This document shows, piece by piece, positions 34,791-42,925 of a stretch of 64,000 nucleotides of DNA. The DNA is from Tepidibacillus_B infernus (GTDB taxonomy: Bacteria > Bacillota > Bacilli > Tepidibacillales > Tepidibacillaceae). The notes under the pieces were generated by a model that worked only from the letters and a program-made list of their open reading frames with translations, did no database searches and was not told the origin of the DNA. How positions within the stretch are numbered: the stretch's first letter is position 1; every line of letters starts with the position of its first letter. The position numbers were made by a program, and so were the translations under genes. Where the stretch lies: assembly GCF_048898065.1 (NCBI RefSeq), contig NZ_JBLWFI010000001.1:1728155-1792154 (forward strand), in the 5' to 3' direction.

Positions 34791-35402
34791 ATGCATGACA
34801 ACTCAGATCTATATGAATATGTTCAACATCTTTATTCCCATGTAAAAGGTCAAAACGATCGTATCAATCAATTAAATGCTTTGCTCTTACAATTGCAAGA
34901 ACAAATGGAAGTAATAAAAAAAGACCGTCAAATAAACATTGAAAAAATTGAGTATAAATTTGATCAATTAAAAATTGAAACCCTTGAAGGAACCTTAAAT
35001 ATTGGACTCACTCCTAATGGTTCAGGCATGTTTGAAGAACTAGCAGTCAATCAACAAGTTGCTGAAGATGTCAAAGTTTATTCGACAAAACACGCTGATC
35101 TTTTTACACAGATCCAAGAGTCTGTTCTACAGTATTTAAATCATGATGTTTTTAAAGACATCAATCAAATCGAACAAAAATACTTTCGTACAATAGAAAG
35201 TGATCAACAAAGACAAATGGTGATCGAAGATATCAAAAAGCAAATGGATGAACGTATCCATCTATATCTAAATCAGTATAAAAACTGGGATAAAGAAAAT
35301 GAACAAGAAATCGAAAAAAATATCGTCCAGCAAATCATATCTGACATAAAACAAGCCATTGAGTATTTTATTCAAAACTTACCGCAAAAGGAGAATAAAT
35401 GA
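34791..35402 (+). CDS. gerPC: Spore germination protein GerPC-like
   Basis: This protein of about 203 aa is largely helical: a predicted coiled coil in the first 60 residues (QNDRINQLNALLLQLQEQM) and the GerPC signature TLEGTLNIGLTPNG. The ATG at 34791 is better spaced from AGGGGGG than the ATG at 34785. Its stop overlaps the gerPD start. Confidence 0.88.
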   Translation: MHDNSDLYEYVQHLYSHVKGQNDRINQLNALLLQLQEQMEVIKKDRQINIEKIEYKFDQLKIETLEGTLNIGLTPNGSGMFEELAVNQQVAEDVKVYSTKHADLFTQIQESVLQYLNHDVFKDINQIEQKYFRTIESDQQRQMVIEDIKKQMDERIHLYLNQYKNWDKENEQEIEKNIVQQIISDIKQAIEYFIQNLPQKENK

Positions 35403-35569
35403 TGAACTTTTTTGTCGTCAACCGACAGCTCTCAGTAGGAAATATAAAAGTTATTGGTGTTGCTATTTCTTCTGTCTTTCTAGTAGGAGACACTGAAGTG
35501 ATTACTAGTTCTTCGATCTTTGATACTCCACCTGAGGCTGTACAATACTTGCCGCTTGTTCGTCTATAA
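35402..35569 (+). CDS. gerPD: Spore germination protein GerPD-like (55 aa)
   Basis: This 55-aa open frame starts at an ATG that overlaps the gerPC TGA by one base, preceded by AAGGAGAA. The sequence (MNFFVVNRQLSVGNIKVIGV, VFLVGDTEVITSSSIFDTPP) matches GerPD. Length and position agree with the gerPABCDEF order. Confidence 0.88.
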   Translation: MNFFVVNRQLSVGNIKVIGVAISSVFLVGDTEVITSSSIFDTPPEAVQYLPLVRL

Positions 35570-35579
35570 TGGAGGAAGA

Positions 35580-35966
35580 ATGAATAAACGAATATCAGTC
35601 GTTAATAGTGTGAATGTGAAGCTTATGCTTTTTGGATCGATTCTTCAGGTGGGTGATAGCCGTTTTATTACCCCCCGTGCTAATGTATTTGCTGTGCAAA
35701 GAGAATTACCTATCTTTGATGACCAAGAAGATCATCTTTCAAAATACCCCTTATTTACAAAACCGATACCTACACCATCCATTACAGAGCCTTTACAAAT
35801 GAAGATCAAAAATGAGTCTCCGTATATTCAAGTGGGAAACATCAAAGTGAATGGGTTGTCCACAGCAGCAATCGTTCAAATTGGTTCTAACCATCGGATC
35901 GATGTGGAAGCACGTGTAAAGCATATTCGAATATTATTACCAAGAGTACCTAAGAATCAGTCTTAG
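35580..35966 (+). CDS. gerPE: Spore germination protein GerPE-like
   Basis: This 128-aa protein contains two GerP-like motifs (LFGSILQVGDSRFITPRANV and IQVGNIKVNGLSTAAIVQIG) typical of GerPE. The ATG at 35580 follows GGAGGAAGA. The 3' end overlaps a terminator, so the operon stops here without gerPF. Confidence 0.88.
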   Translation: MNKRISVVNSVNVKLMLFGSILQVGDSRFITPRANVFAVQRELPIFDDQEDHLSKYPLFTKPIPTPSITEPLQMKIKNESPYIQVGNIKVNGLSTAAIVQIGSNHRIDVEARVKHIRILLPRVPKNQS

Positions 35967-35971
35967 GTACT
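35945..35971 (+). terminator. Terminator of the gerP operon
   Basis: AGTACCTAAGA / TCTTAGGTACT is a perfect 11-bp stem followed by ATTTTTATG. It overlaps the gerPE stop codon. Confidence 0.88.
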
Positions 35972-36093
35972 ATTTTTATGCGTTTTTCGCCCATTTTTAT
36001 AAAAATGGTTGTCTAGCCTAAGCCATTAAAGCTTGATTGTCATAAGTTAGTATTAAGACACCTAGCAAACAGCCAAGGAAGGAGCTGTGATCG

Positions 36094-36189
36094 ATGCAGT
36101 GGAGTCTTAGACACCTTCTTCTCTTCATACTAACGCTCATTGTTATATTCTGGTTTATATTTCCTGAGGAGTTTATGTGGAAAGGCTAA
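36094..36189 (+). CDS. 31-aa membrane peptide
   Basis: A 31-codon frame begins at an ATG after AAGGAAGGAGC and encodes one hydrophobic helix (RHLLLFILTLIVIFWFIF) between short charged ends. A terminator follows at 36245. The good ribosome binding site and isolated position support translation. It may be a sporulation membrane peptide, but I know no family for it. Confidence 0.55.
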   Translation: MQWSLRHLLLFILTLIVIFWFIFPEEFMWKG

Positions 36190-36244
36190 TCACCATTTTT
36201 GGAAGGGTAACCTTTCAAAAATAACAAGGGCTCATCAACCTCAC

Positions 36245-36280
36245 AAAGAAGAAAGCCGAATGAGATCGGCTTTCTTCTTT
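36245..36280. terminator. Bidirectional terminator
   Basis: AAAGAAGAAAGCCGA pairs with TCGGCTTTCTTCTTT over a 6-nt loop. T-rich sequence follows on both strands. It serves the small peptide gene (plus) and the gene at 36297-36860 (minus). Confidence 0.8.
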
Positions 36281-36296
36281 CATGTGTTGATTCCTA

Positions 36297-36860
36297 TTAT
36301 TTTTTTTGTAAGAACAGTTTTGCCATCATATCTTGAAATGCAGGATTTTTAATGATTTCAAAAATATTGATGTTTTCAAAGGGGTTTTCTTCTTGGGAAT
36401 GATTTCTTTTTTCTGATGTGTCCTCTTCTTCATTATCATCATTATTCTGCATATTACCGAAAAAAGGTAACATAAATGGTGGTGGGGCAGGTTTTTTTAC
36501 TTTATTCTTTGGTGTCTCCCCTTGAGAAGTTCCATTTCCACCTCCAGATAAATTTACGTTTGCTAAAGCTTTAACTACCTCTCGAAGAACACCATTATCC
36601 TTAAATGCCATAACCACAGTATGAGCAACACTCATCCATTGTTCTAATTGCCTAGCCATCACCGACAATTCTTTTGTTAAGACTCTCATATCATCTATTT
36701 TCCCGACCAAATCAAAATTTTTTAAACGAAATCCTTCTGGAAATAATGCTGGTAATTGACTATTCGGCTGCTCATCGATCACTAATGTTCTGGGGGTTCT
36801 TTTTTGTCTTGGTGTCTTTGACGATTGTTGTGACTTGCTGTTTTTATGATGGGAACTCAC
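36297..36860 (-). CDS. Hypothetical protein with low-complexity N-terminus
   Basis: I do not recognise this 187-aa protein. It has a basic Ser/Lys/Gln-rich start (about 1-30), a helical centre (about 50-105; DDMRVLTKELSVMARQLEQW), a Gly/Pro linker and an acidic Asn/Glu stretch, then a short conserved-looking end (NIFEIIKNPAFQDMMAKLFL). No signal or membrane segment. Neighbouring spore genes suggest a spore coat or sporulation role, but only by location. Confidence 0.6.
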   Translation of the reverse strand: MSSHHKNSKSQQSSKTPRQKRTPRTLVIDEQPNSQLPALFPEGFRLKNFDLVGKIDDMRVLTKELSVMARQLEQWMSVAHTVVMAFKDNGVLREVVKALANVNLSGGGNGTSQGETPKNKVKKPAPPPFMLPFFGNMQNNDDNEEEDTSEKRNHSQEENPFENINIFEIIKNPAFQDMMAKLFLQKK

Positions 36861-37058
36861 TTTTTGACTCCTCCTCTAATTCCCTTTTCTAAAGACTCTC
36901 ATTATATGCTATGACCCAGTATGGGTGACGTTTCGCCCAATTGTTTACAAACAACTATTGTTTACGCCCAATTTTCAATTTTTAAGCATTTATAGGCAAT
37001 ATCCCATCACAGATTTCAGCCTTCTCTAGTAAGTTATTATATAAGGGAGGTATGCATT

Positions 37059-37400
37059 GTGGCAGAACAAAAACCAACAAAAAAGGATTTTGTGGATTTA
37101 ATTAATACGGTAATGGGTACAAATGTCATGACTGAAGACCAGCTCACCCGTTTTTTAAATGAAGCAAAACATGTAAAGGATACAAGTGGTACAGAAGGAC
37201 TTTTAGAATACGTACAAAGGGTAACCAATGCACCAACAAGTAAAGATCAATTAAAAAAATTAGCGAATCAAATTCAGCAAACGGGAAGTGCAGGGGCTGC
37301 TCTTGATTTCTTAAAAAATGAAAATCTATTAACAGAACAACAAGCAAGGAAATTAAACAAAGCCATTGAACAAACGGCAAAGAAGAAGAAAAAAAAATAG
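37059..37400 (+). CDS. Small hypothetical protein upstream of subtilisin-like protease
   Basis: This 113-aa helical protein starts at a GTG with AGGGAGG 8 nt upstream and ends in a Lys-rich tail. No family is recognised. It is 15 bp upstream of an S8 protease gene on the same strand, so they are probably cotranscribed. It might be a chaperone, inhibitor or substrate of the protease (inference). Confidence 0.65.
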   Translation: MAEQKPTKKDFVDLINTVMGTNVMTEDQLTRFLNEAKHVKDTSGTEGLLEYVQRVTNAPTSKDQLKKLANQIQQTGSAGAALDFLKNENLLTEQQARKLNKAIEQTAKKKKKK

Positions 37401-37415
37401 AAGGGAGTTATTAAA

Positions 37416-38570
37416 ATGACTCCTCATCCCTGGCACCCTCATCTTTTTTTAAGACAATGGATTGAAGATCAGCGGGGCAGACGGAATCAACAATATGAGC
37501 ATAAAATTCTGTTTCTTAGGCCAAACGCATCAGCACGTGCCTGTTACCGTGATTTACGTCTTTGTCGAATTCGAAACCTGAAATATCTTAAACACCTACA
37601 TGCTTTTGTTGGGTTGTTCCCTAAAGATTATCCATCAAGTGCCTTTAGGAACCATCCAGCCCTTTTTCAAGTTGAAGAAGACATTGATGTGCAAATCTTT
37701 ATTCCTGTGAAAGGGAAAGTGACACCAAAGGCACAAGTTGTTCCATGGGGGATTCGAAGAATCGGAGCAGAAAAGGCATGGTCAAAAACGCAAGGAAAAG
37801 GGGTACGCGTTGCTGTACTTGATACAGGGATTGCTTATGACCATCCAGATCTACACAACAATGTCAAGGGTGGAGTCAATATTCTAAATCCTCTTCTTCC
37901 ACCCTATGATCACAATGGACACGGAACACATGTGGCCGGTACAATAGGTGCGGTAAATAACCAGTTTGGTGTAGTAGGTGTTGCACCAAAAGTAGATCTT
38001 TATGCAGTAAAAGCCTTTAATAAAGACGGTACTGCAAAACTGTCTGATATTATTAAAGCCATTGACTGGTGTATTGGCAATGGCATACAGATTATTAATA
38101 TGAGCTTTGGTTTTAATGAACCCAGTGCTTCTTTTAGGGAAGCGATTGCTAGAGCCCATCAGGCAGGTATTATTATGATTGCAGCATCTGGGAATAAAGG
38201 TACAAGGGGACGGCTAGAATATCCAGCACAATTTGAGGAGACCATTGCTGTAAGTTCTATCAATGAACAGGATCAAATTTCAAAATTTAGTACGATTGGC
38301 CCGAATATTGATTTAGCTGCACCCGGGGAAAAAATCACCTCTACTTGGTTGAACGATTCCTTTAGAGAATTAAGCGGAACCTCGATGGCTGTTGCTCATG
38401 TTTCAGGCGTTGCTGCCCTGATGTTAAGCAGATACCCGAATTTAACGCCTCAACAGCTTTCTTACATGCTAAGACGCTCAGCAACAAGGCTTAAAGATTC
38501 CTCATCCTTTGCCCAAGGTTTTGGCGTTGTCAATGCTTCTGTCCTCGCAGAAAGAGCCGTTGGAGAATAA
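37416..38570 (+). CDS. Subtilisin-like S8 serine protease without signal peptide
   Basis: This 384-aa protease has the full catalytic triad: Asp136 (VAVLDTGIA), His169 (HGTHVAGT), Ser323 (SGTSMAVAHVSG) plus oxyanion Asn260 (AASGN). An N-terminal region of about 105 aa resembles an I9-type propeptide (HAFVGLFPKDYPSSAFRNHPALFQVEEDI). It begins MTPHPWHPHLFLRQW with no export signal, so it may act inside the mother cell or spore. It follows the small hypothetical gene. Its 3' end overlaps a terminator. Confidence 0.88.
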   Translation: MTPHPWHPHLFLRQWIEDQRGRRNQQYEHKILFLRPNASARACYRDLRLCRIRNLKYLKHLHAFVGLFPKDYPSSAFRNHPALFQVEEDIDVQIFIPVKGKVTPKAQVVPWGIRRIGAEKAWSKTQGKGVRVAVLDTGIAYDHPDLHNNVKGGVNILNPLLPPYDHNGHGTHVAGTIGAVNNQFGVVGVAPKVDLYAVKAFNKDGTAKLSDIIKAIDWCIGNGIQIINMSFGFNEPSASFREAIARAHQAGIIMIAASGNKGTRGRLEYPAQFEETIAVSSINEQDQISKFSTIGPNIDLAAPGEKITSTWLNDSFRELSGTSMAVAHVSGVAALMLSRYPNLTPQQLSYMLRRSATRLKDSSSFAQGFGVVNASVLAERAVGE

Positions 38571-38582
38571 TCCAATGGCTCT
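38552..38582 (+). terminator. Terminator of the protease gene
   Basis: AGAGCCGTTGG pairs with CCAATGGCTCT over the stop codon. It may act on the convergent MFS gene as well. The U-tract is weak. Confidence 0.6.
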
Positions 38583-39778
38583 TATATATTAGTTTTCCTT
38601 CTGTTTATGCATCTTTTTACTAATGTACTAAAGATCCCAAAAAATGCAAAAGAAACGACAACGACTCCAATTAAGTAGAACAAACTTTGTGGAGAAATAT
38701 GATTAATGAAGCTTCCCCCTAGATAAGGCCCAATAATACTACCAACCCCAAAATGAATGGTAGCGATGATATTGGCAGTTGGAATCAATGCTGGTCCGAT
38801 TAGATCGGCCACATAAGCTAAGCCCAATGAATACAATGATCCGACTAGCCCGCCAGCTAACGTAAAGATGATATATAAAAGAATCGTGGTATGAAACATA
38901 GGAACGAGGGCAAAAAGAATTCCTCCACTAAAAGTAGCAAGAATTAAGACTTTTCTTCTCCCGATATAATCACTTAATGTACCAAGCGGAAGCTGCAAGA
39001 TTAAACTACCGATCACAAAAGCAGATAATAGTTTAGAAATAGTTGAGAGCTCTAGTCCTGTTCTCATCCCATAGATCGGAAAGATAGAGTTAAGTGTAGA
39101 TTCTAAAAAGCCATAGATAAAGAATGGCATTAAAGCAACCCCTGCGATCGCATACACCTTCAGATAACGCTTCTCTACATGAGTTTCTCGGCCTAATTTC
39201 GGCTTTTCATTTTGTAACCGTAAGATCGGAATAAGAATAATGAAAAAGAGAAGCACGGAAACTGCAAAAGGTACCCATTCTCCATAAGGGAGTAACATTA
39301 ATCCTAATGGTCCAGCAGCAAACCCAATCCCATAGGAAAGACCATAAAGCGAAATACTCCTTCCTCGTTTATTAGCAGCCACTGTTGAAGTAATCCATAC
39401 CTGTGTAGCAAAATGAAGGGCATTGTCCCCAATCCCAACAAGAAAACGTAAAAGAATCCAAAAATAAAAGTTAAGCCATAAGGGAAATAGGATCATGGAT
39501 CCGATTAACAAACTCATTCCAAACAAAATAATCGGTTTATACCCAAATTTCCGTACAGGTGCTTCCATAAAGGGTGAAGCAAGCAGCATTCCTACATAAA
39601 GAGCTGCAGAACTTAGCCCGTTGAAATCAGCTCGAACCCCTTGGCGATCTAAGATTACAGATAATAAAGATAATAAAAGTCCCTGACTAAAGCCAGAAAT
39701 ACTAACGGTTGCGACTAAAATAAAAAAACGTTTTTGAAAACCTTTAGTATGATGGTAAGCTATAGCTGCTTCTGACAT
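38582..39778 (-). CDS. MFS transporter
   Basis: This 398-aa protein has twelve predicted membrane spans in two halves, with the loop 2-3 motif YVGMLLASPFMEAPVRKFGYKP and its second-half counterpart PLGTLSDYIGRRKVLI. It belongs to the YfkF/YcaD-like sugar/drug MFS group. The substrate cannot be told. A GGGGGAAG site precedes the ATG. Downstream it is convergent with the protease gene. Confidence 0.85.
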   Translation of the reverse strand: MSEAAIAYHHTKGFQKRFFILVATVSISGFSQGLLLSLLSVILDRQGVRADFNGLSSAALYVGMLLASPFMEAPVRKFGYKPIILFGMSLLIGSMILFPLWLNFYFWILLRFLVGIGDNALHFATQVWITSTVAANKRGRSISLYGLSYGIGFAAGPLGLMLLPYGEWVPFAVSVLLFFIILIPILRLQNEKPKLGRETHVEKRYLKVYAIAGVALMPFFIYGFLESTLNSIFPIYGMRTGLELSTISKLLSAFVIGSLILQLPLGTLSDYIGRRKVLILATFSGGILFALVPMFHTTILLYIIFTLAGGLVGSLYSLGLAYVADLIGPALIPTANIIATIHFGVGSIIGPYLGGSFINHISPQSLFYLIGVVVVSFAFFGIFSTLVKRCINRRKTNI

Positions 39779-40147
39779 GAAGAATACTTCCCCCTTCTAA
39801 TTACACTCTTTCATCTTATAAGAAAGAAAAGGGTTAATCAACTCTGTATATTTAACATGTACAATATGATAGAATTTAACTTCCCTCCGAAAGAAGTCTC
39901 CCACTTCTAAACGTGAAGGTGTGCCAGTACCAGTGAAAGTAGGAGATGAATTTCGGTTAGGCGTAGCCTAAAGTTGTCTTTTTTTGCTATGATATAATTA
40001 GTCTTATATAAATGAAAGGCTGATATATCAATGAAATTAGACTGGGTGAAAATTACAATATTTCCTTAGTAGAATGGAATCACGATGTTGAGAAGCTTTT
40101 GCTTACTCACAACGGGTGGTGCGCCCATTGAAGCGAGGTGATTCGAT

Positions 40148-40888
40148 ATGGCAAACAAAGCATATAAGTTCCGTCTGTACCCAACACAAGAACAAGAGCA
40201 ATTTCTTGCGAAAACCTTCGGTTGCGTTCGTTTCGTCTACAATAAAATGTTGGCTGAACAAAAGGAAACATATGAGAAGTTCAAGGACGACAAAGAAGCC
40301 TTGAAAAAGCAAAAATTCCCGACTCCTGCCAAGTACAAAAAGGAGTTTGCATGGCTCAAAGAAGTCGATAGCCTTGCGTTGGCAAATGCTCAACTGAATT
40401 TGCAGAAGGCATACCAAAACTTCTTCTCTGGTCGTGTTGAATTTCCTAAGTTCAAAAGCCGCAAGGCGAGACAGTCCTACACAACCAACGTGGTCAACGG
40501 AAATNNNNNNNNNNNNNNNNNNNNNNNNNNNNNNNNNNNNNNNNNNNNNNNNNNNNNNNNNNNNNNNNNNNNNNNNNNNNNNNNNNNNNNNNNNNNNNNN
40601 NNNNNNNNNNNNNNNNNNNNNNNNNNNNNNNNNNNNNNNNNNNNNNNNNNNNNNNNNNNNNNNNNNNNNNNNNNNNNNNNNNNNNNNNNNNNNNNNNNNN
40701 NNNNNNNNNNNNNNNNNNNNNNNNNNNNNNNNNNNNNNNNNNNNNNNNNNNNNNNNNNNNNNNNNNNNNNNNNNNNNNNNNNNNNNNNNNNNNNNNNNNN
40801 NNNNNNNTGTGATTGTGGTTTTGTGGCAGATAGAGATTGGAACGCTTCTATCAATATCAAGCGTGAAGGATTGCGACTGTTAGTATAA
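40148..40888 (+). CDS. tnpB: TnpB RNA-guided nuclease / OrfB transposase-associated protein (gapped)
   Basis: The N-terminal 119 residues (YKFRLYPTQEQEQFLAKTFG, CVRFVYNKML, EVDSLALANAQLNLQKAYQNFF) and the C-terminal 26 (CDCGFVADRDWNASINIKREG) are those of TnpB, an omega-RNA-guided nuclease. The last RuvC Asp is in DRDWNASINI. The first CxxC of the zinc ribbon and the first two RuvC acidic residues fall in the N gap 40505-40807. The implied 246 aa is about 120 short of usual TnpB, so the true gap is probably longer than 303 bp. GAGGTG precedes the ATG. Confidence 0.85.
   Translation: MANKAYKFRLYPTQEQEQFLAKTFGCVRFVYNKMLAEQKETYEKFKDDKEALKKQKFPTPAKYKKEFAWLKEVDSLALANAQLNLQKAYQNFFSGRVEFPKFKSRKARQSYTTNVVNGNXXXXXXXXXXXXXXXXXXXXXXXXXXXXXXXXXXXXXXXXXXXXXXXXXXXXXXXXXXXXXXXXXXXXXXXXXXXXXXXXXXXXXXXXXXXXXXXXXXXXXCDCGFVADRDWNASINIKREGLRLLV
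40505..40807. other. Assembly gap (303 N) within tnpB
   Basis: A run of N interrupts tnpB. The frame on both sides is consistent, but family length suggests more sequence is missing than shown. Confidence 0.95.
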
Positions 40889-41000
40889 TCATAAATAGAG
40901 CATGGAACAGGCTCGATAGCTAAGTAAATTTCGTACCGTTAGGTGCGATTACCTTAGAAGCCCCCACCTCTAAGCGAAGCGTAGGTGGCGGGTAGTTCAC
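40808..41000 (+). ncRNA. Putative omega-RNA (reRNA) scaffold overlapping the tnpB 3' end
   Basis: In IS605-family elements the right end encodes a guide RNA whose scaffold overlaps tnpB and whose guide is the flank just outside the element. Here the scaffold would end at GGTAGTTCAC (41000), and the guide would begin AATGACAGGATACGG. The hairpin CCACCTC ... GTAGGTGG supports the fold. This is inferred by analogy. Confidence 0.55.
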
Positions 41001-41041
41001 AATGACAGGATACGGTAACTTTTTTATAGGAGGAATTCTCT

Positions 41042-41209
41042 ATGAATAAAGATGCTGCTTTTTTCTCTAGCGTGGTTGTGGCTAGTGTTGCCCTTCTCTC
41101 TAGTATTTTTGTTTATCAAACCTTTGGCCTTGGTGGAGCGATCCTAACGATTCTCGGTGGAGCGTTTTGGATTGGAGTTGGCTACTATTTTAAAAGATCT
41201 AAATCTTAA
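41042..41209 (+). CDS. 55-aa membrane protein
   Basis: A 55-codon frame with AGGAGG 7-8 nt before the ATG encodes two hydrophobic segments (SSVVVASVALLSSIFVYQTF, ILTILGGAFWIGVGYYF) and a basic end. No family is recognised. It lies between the TnpB element and menA. The element's insertion is 41 bp upstream and may have changed its promoter. Confidence 0.6.
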   Translation: MNKDAAFFSSVVVASVALLSSIFVYQTFGLGGAILTILGGAFWIGVGYYFKRSKS

Positions 41210-41319
41210 TCTATGAAATTCTTTTTCTTATCGATATGATCGTGTAATTACTTAAACTCTTAGACAAAATCGTCTATAATAAATTTTGTTATCATATTTC
41301 ATAGATGTAGGTGGTCAGA

Positions 41320-42198
41320 TTGAATAAAACGCAAGCATGGATTTTAGCCTCAAGACCTAAAACCTTACCTGCAGCAGCTGCACCCGTTCTGGTTGCAACC
41401 TTGATTGCATTAAAAGATGGGGTCTTTCAGTTTTGGCCAGCGTTAGCGGCCTTAGTTGGTGCTTTATTAATTCAAATTGGAACTAATTTTGTTAATGATT
41501 ATTTTGATTTTAAAAAAGGGACGGATACAGAAGAGCGCGTAGGTCCAGTTCGAGTCACACAGTCAGGCCTTTTAAGCCCGAAAGAAGTAATTATGGGCAC
41601 ATGGATTGTATTTGGTCTTGCTGTTTTAGTGGGAATTTATATTTTAATCATTGGGGGTTGGCCTATCTTTGTGATTGGTCTTTTATCCATTCTTTTTGGA
41701 TACGCCTATACAGGTGGTCCATATCCTTTATCCTATAATGGATCTGCTGATATCTTTGTCTTTATTTTCTTTGGTTTTGTTGCAGTTGGAGGAACCTATT
41801 ATATTCAGGCTGGAACGATTAGCCCACAAATTTATTGGGCTTCTATCCCTATTGGATTATTAGCCACAGCCATTCTTGTTGTGAATAACTTTCGTGATAT
41901 TGAACAAGATCGGGTTGCAGGGAAAAAAACATTGGCTGTACGCTTTGGTAAAAAAAGAACACAGCTTTACTATTTTCTCTTACTAGGCTTAACTTATGTT
42001 GTTCCTGTTATCATGTGGTTATCAGGACTAGTAACCTATTGGATTCTACTCGTTTTACTTTCCCTACCGTTGTGCTTCTCCCTTGTGAAAGATATACTGC
42101 ACAAGAAGGGTACTGCTTTAAATGAAACGTTAGCAGGAACAGGCAAATTAGAATTGCTTTATGGGATTTTGTTTTCCATTGGATATCTATTAGGTTAA
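41320..42198 (+). CDS. menA: 1,4-dihydroxy-2-naphthoate polyprenyltransferase (UbiA family)
   Basis: This membrane prenyltransferase of about 292 aa joins a polyprenyl chain to DHNA in menaquinone synthesis. It has about eight spans and the Asp-rich motifs NDYFDFKKGTD (first) and NNFRDIEQDRVAGKKTLAVRFG (second), and starts ASRPKTLPAAAAPV as MenA does. The TTG at 41320 follows GTAGGTGG. A GTG at 41311 overlaps it. Menaquinone is the likely electron donor for the molybdoenzyme operon in this window. Confidence 0.87.
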   Translation: MNKTQAWILASRPKTLPAAAAPVLVATLIALKDGVFQFWPALAALVGALLIQIGTNFVNDYFDFKKGTDTEERVGPVRVTQSGLLSPKEVIMGTWIVFGLAVLVGIYILIIGGWPIFVIGLLSILFGYAYTGGPYPLSYNGSADIFVFIFFGFVAVGGTYYIQAGTISPQIYWASIPIGLLATAILVVNNFRDIEQDRVAGKKTLAVRFGKKRTQLYYFLLLGLTYVVPVIMWLSGLVTYWILLVLLSLPLCFSLVKDILHKKGTALNETLAGTGKLELLYGILFSIGYLLG

Positions 42199-42203
42199 GA
42201 TGA

Positions 42204-42275
42204 GTTTGTATATTCTAACGCACTCGGTTGTCCGTGTATTTCTTAAAGGGGAAGAAAGCGATACTTCCTTTAACA
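42204..42275. repeat. Dispersed structured repeat, copy 3 (truncated)
   Basis: GTTTGTATATTCTAACGCAC and TCCGTGTATTTCTT correspond to the left half of the repeat at 3804. AAGAAA with ATAC downstream can pair with GTAT-TTCTT. The right inverted repeat is missing. The copy abuts the tetR terminator at 42283. Confidence 0.7.
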
Positions 42276-42282
42276 TTTTAAA

Positions 42283-42326
42283 AAGGGGACTAGGTATTCG
42301 TTTATCACGATTTACCGAGTCCCCTT
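42283..42326 (-). terminator. Terminator of tetR-SDR operon
   Basis: On the minus strand AAGGGGACT pairs with AGTCCCCTT across a longer inner arm and TTTTTAAAA follows. It overlaps the tetR 3' end. Confidence 0.8.
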
Positions 42327-42913
42327 AAATTATATTGAATCAAGGTTTGATAGGCCTCTTCGATATTTTTGGGTTCTCCCTCTCTTAGCCAACTAATCAT
42401 GACCTGACGAAAGCTTCCCACAAAGGCCATCGCGCTAATCTGAATATCTTGCTTAGGAAGCATGCCCTGATCTGTTAATTCTTTTAGATCTGCTAAAGTT
42501 AATTTGATCAGCTCTTTTTCAATCTCATCTAGTTTACGGTTAAAAGCATGATTAAAACTAGGAATCTGAACTAATAGGATTTTTGCTAAATGTTGTTCCT
42601 TCGCAAAAAGGCGAATCGTTGCTTCCATAGAAGCTTGTAATTTATCAATGACTTGTTCATGCTTTGCTCTTTCTTTTTTAATTGAGTCTAAAAGCTTGGC
42701 ATACATCTCATCCACAATCGTTTCTACTAATTTTTCTTTGTTAGAAAAGTAGAGATAAAATGTTCCTGTTGCAATTCCTGCTTTCTTCGCAATCGATTTT
42801 ATCGAAATTGCACTATAACTTTCATTGGCCAATACTTCTTTAGCTACTTTAATAATCGATTCTTTCTTATTTTCAATTTTCTTTTTTACTTTTTCTGTTT
42901 TTTGGTATGCCAC
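42305..42913 (-). CDS. TetR/AcrR-family regulator
   Basis: This 202-aa regulator has an N-terminal TetR helix-turn-helix (about 18-62; AISIKSIAKKAGIATGTFYLYFSNKEKLVETI) and a variable ligand domain. The GTG start has GGGGAGAG upstream. It follows the SDR gene by 12 bp, so the pair is probably cotranscribed and the regulator may control the SDR gene in response to a lipid-like ligand (inference). Confidence 0.85.
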   Translation of the reverse strand: MAYQKTEKVKKKIENKKESIIKVAKEVLANESYSAISIKSIAKKAGIATGTFYLYFSNKEKLVETIVDEMYAKLLDSIKKERAKHEQVIDKLQASMEATIRLFAKEQHLAKILLVQIPSFNHAFNRKLDEIEKELIKLTLADLKELTDQGMLPKQDIQISAMAFVGSFRQVMISWLREGEPKNIEEAYQTLIQYNLRGLGKS

Positions 42914-42925
42914 GTTGTCTCTCCC

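Larger units (their letters stand above)
39880..41000 (+). mobile_element. IS200/IS605-type element (TnpB only, IS1341-like)
   Basis: I place the left end after TTTAA (39875-39879), a plausible target-adjacent motif. An imperfect hairpin (CAC-TTC / GAA-G-GTG) lies just inside. The right end is the stem CCACCTCTAAGCGAAGCGTAGGTGG and GGTAGTTCAC at 41000, as in many IS605-family right ends. No TnpA is present, so movement needs a partner in trans. The element carries tnpB with an N gap. The left boundary is less sure than the right. Confidence 0.65.
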
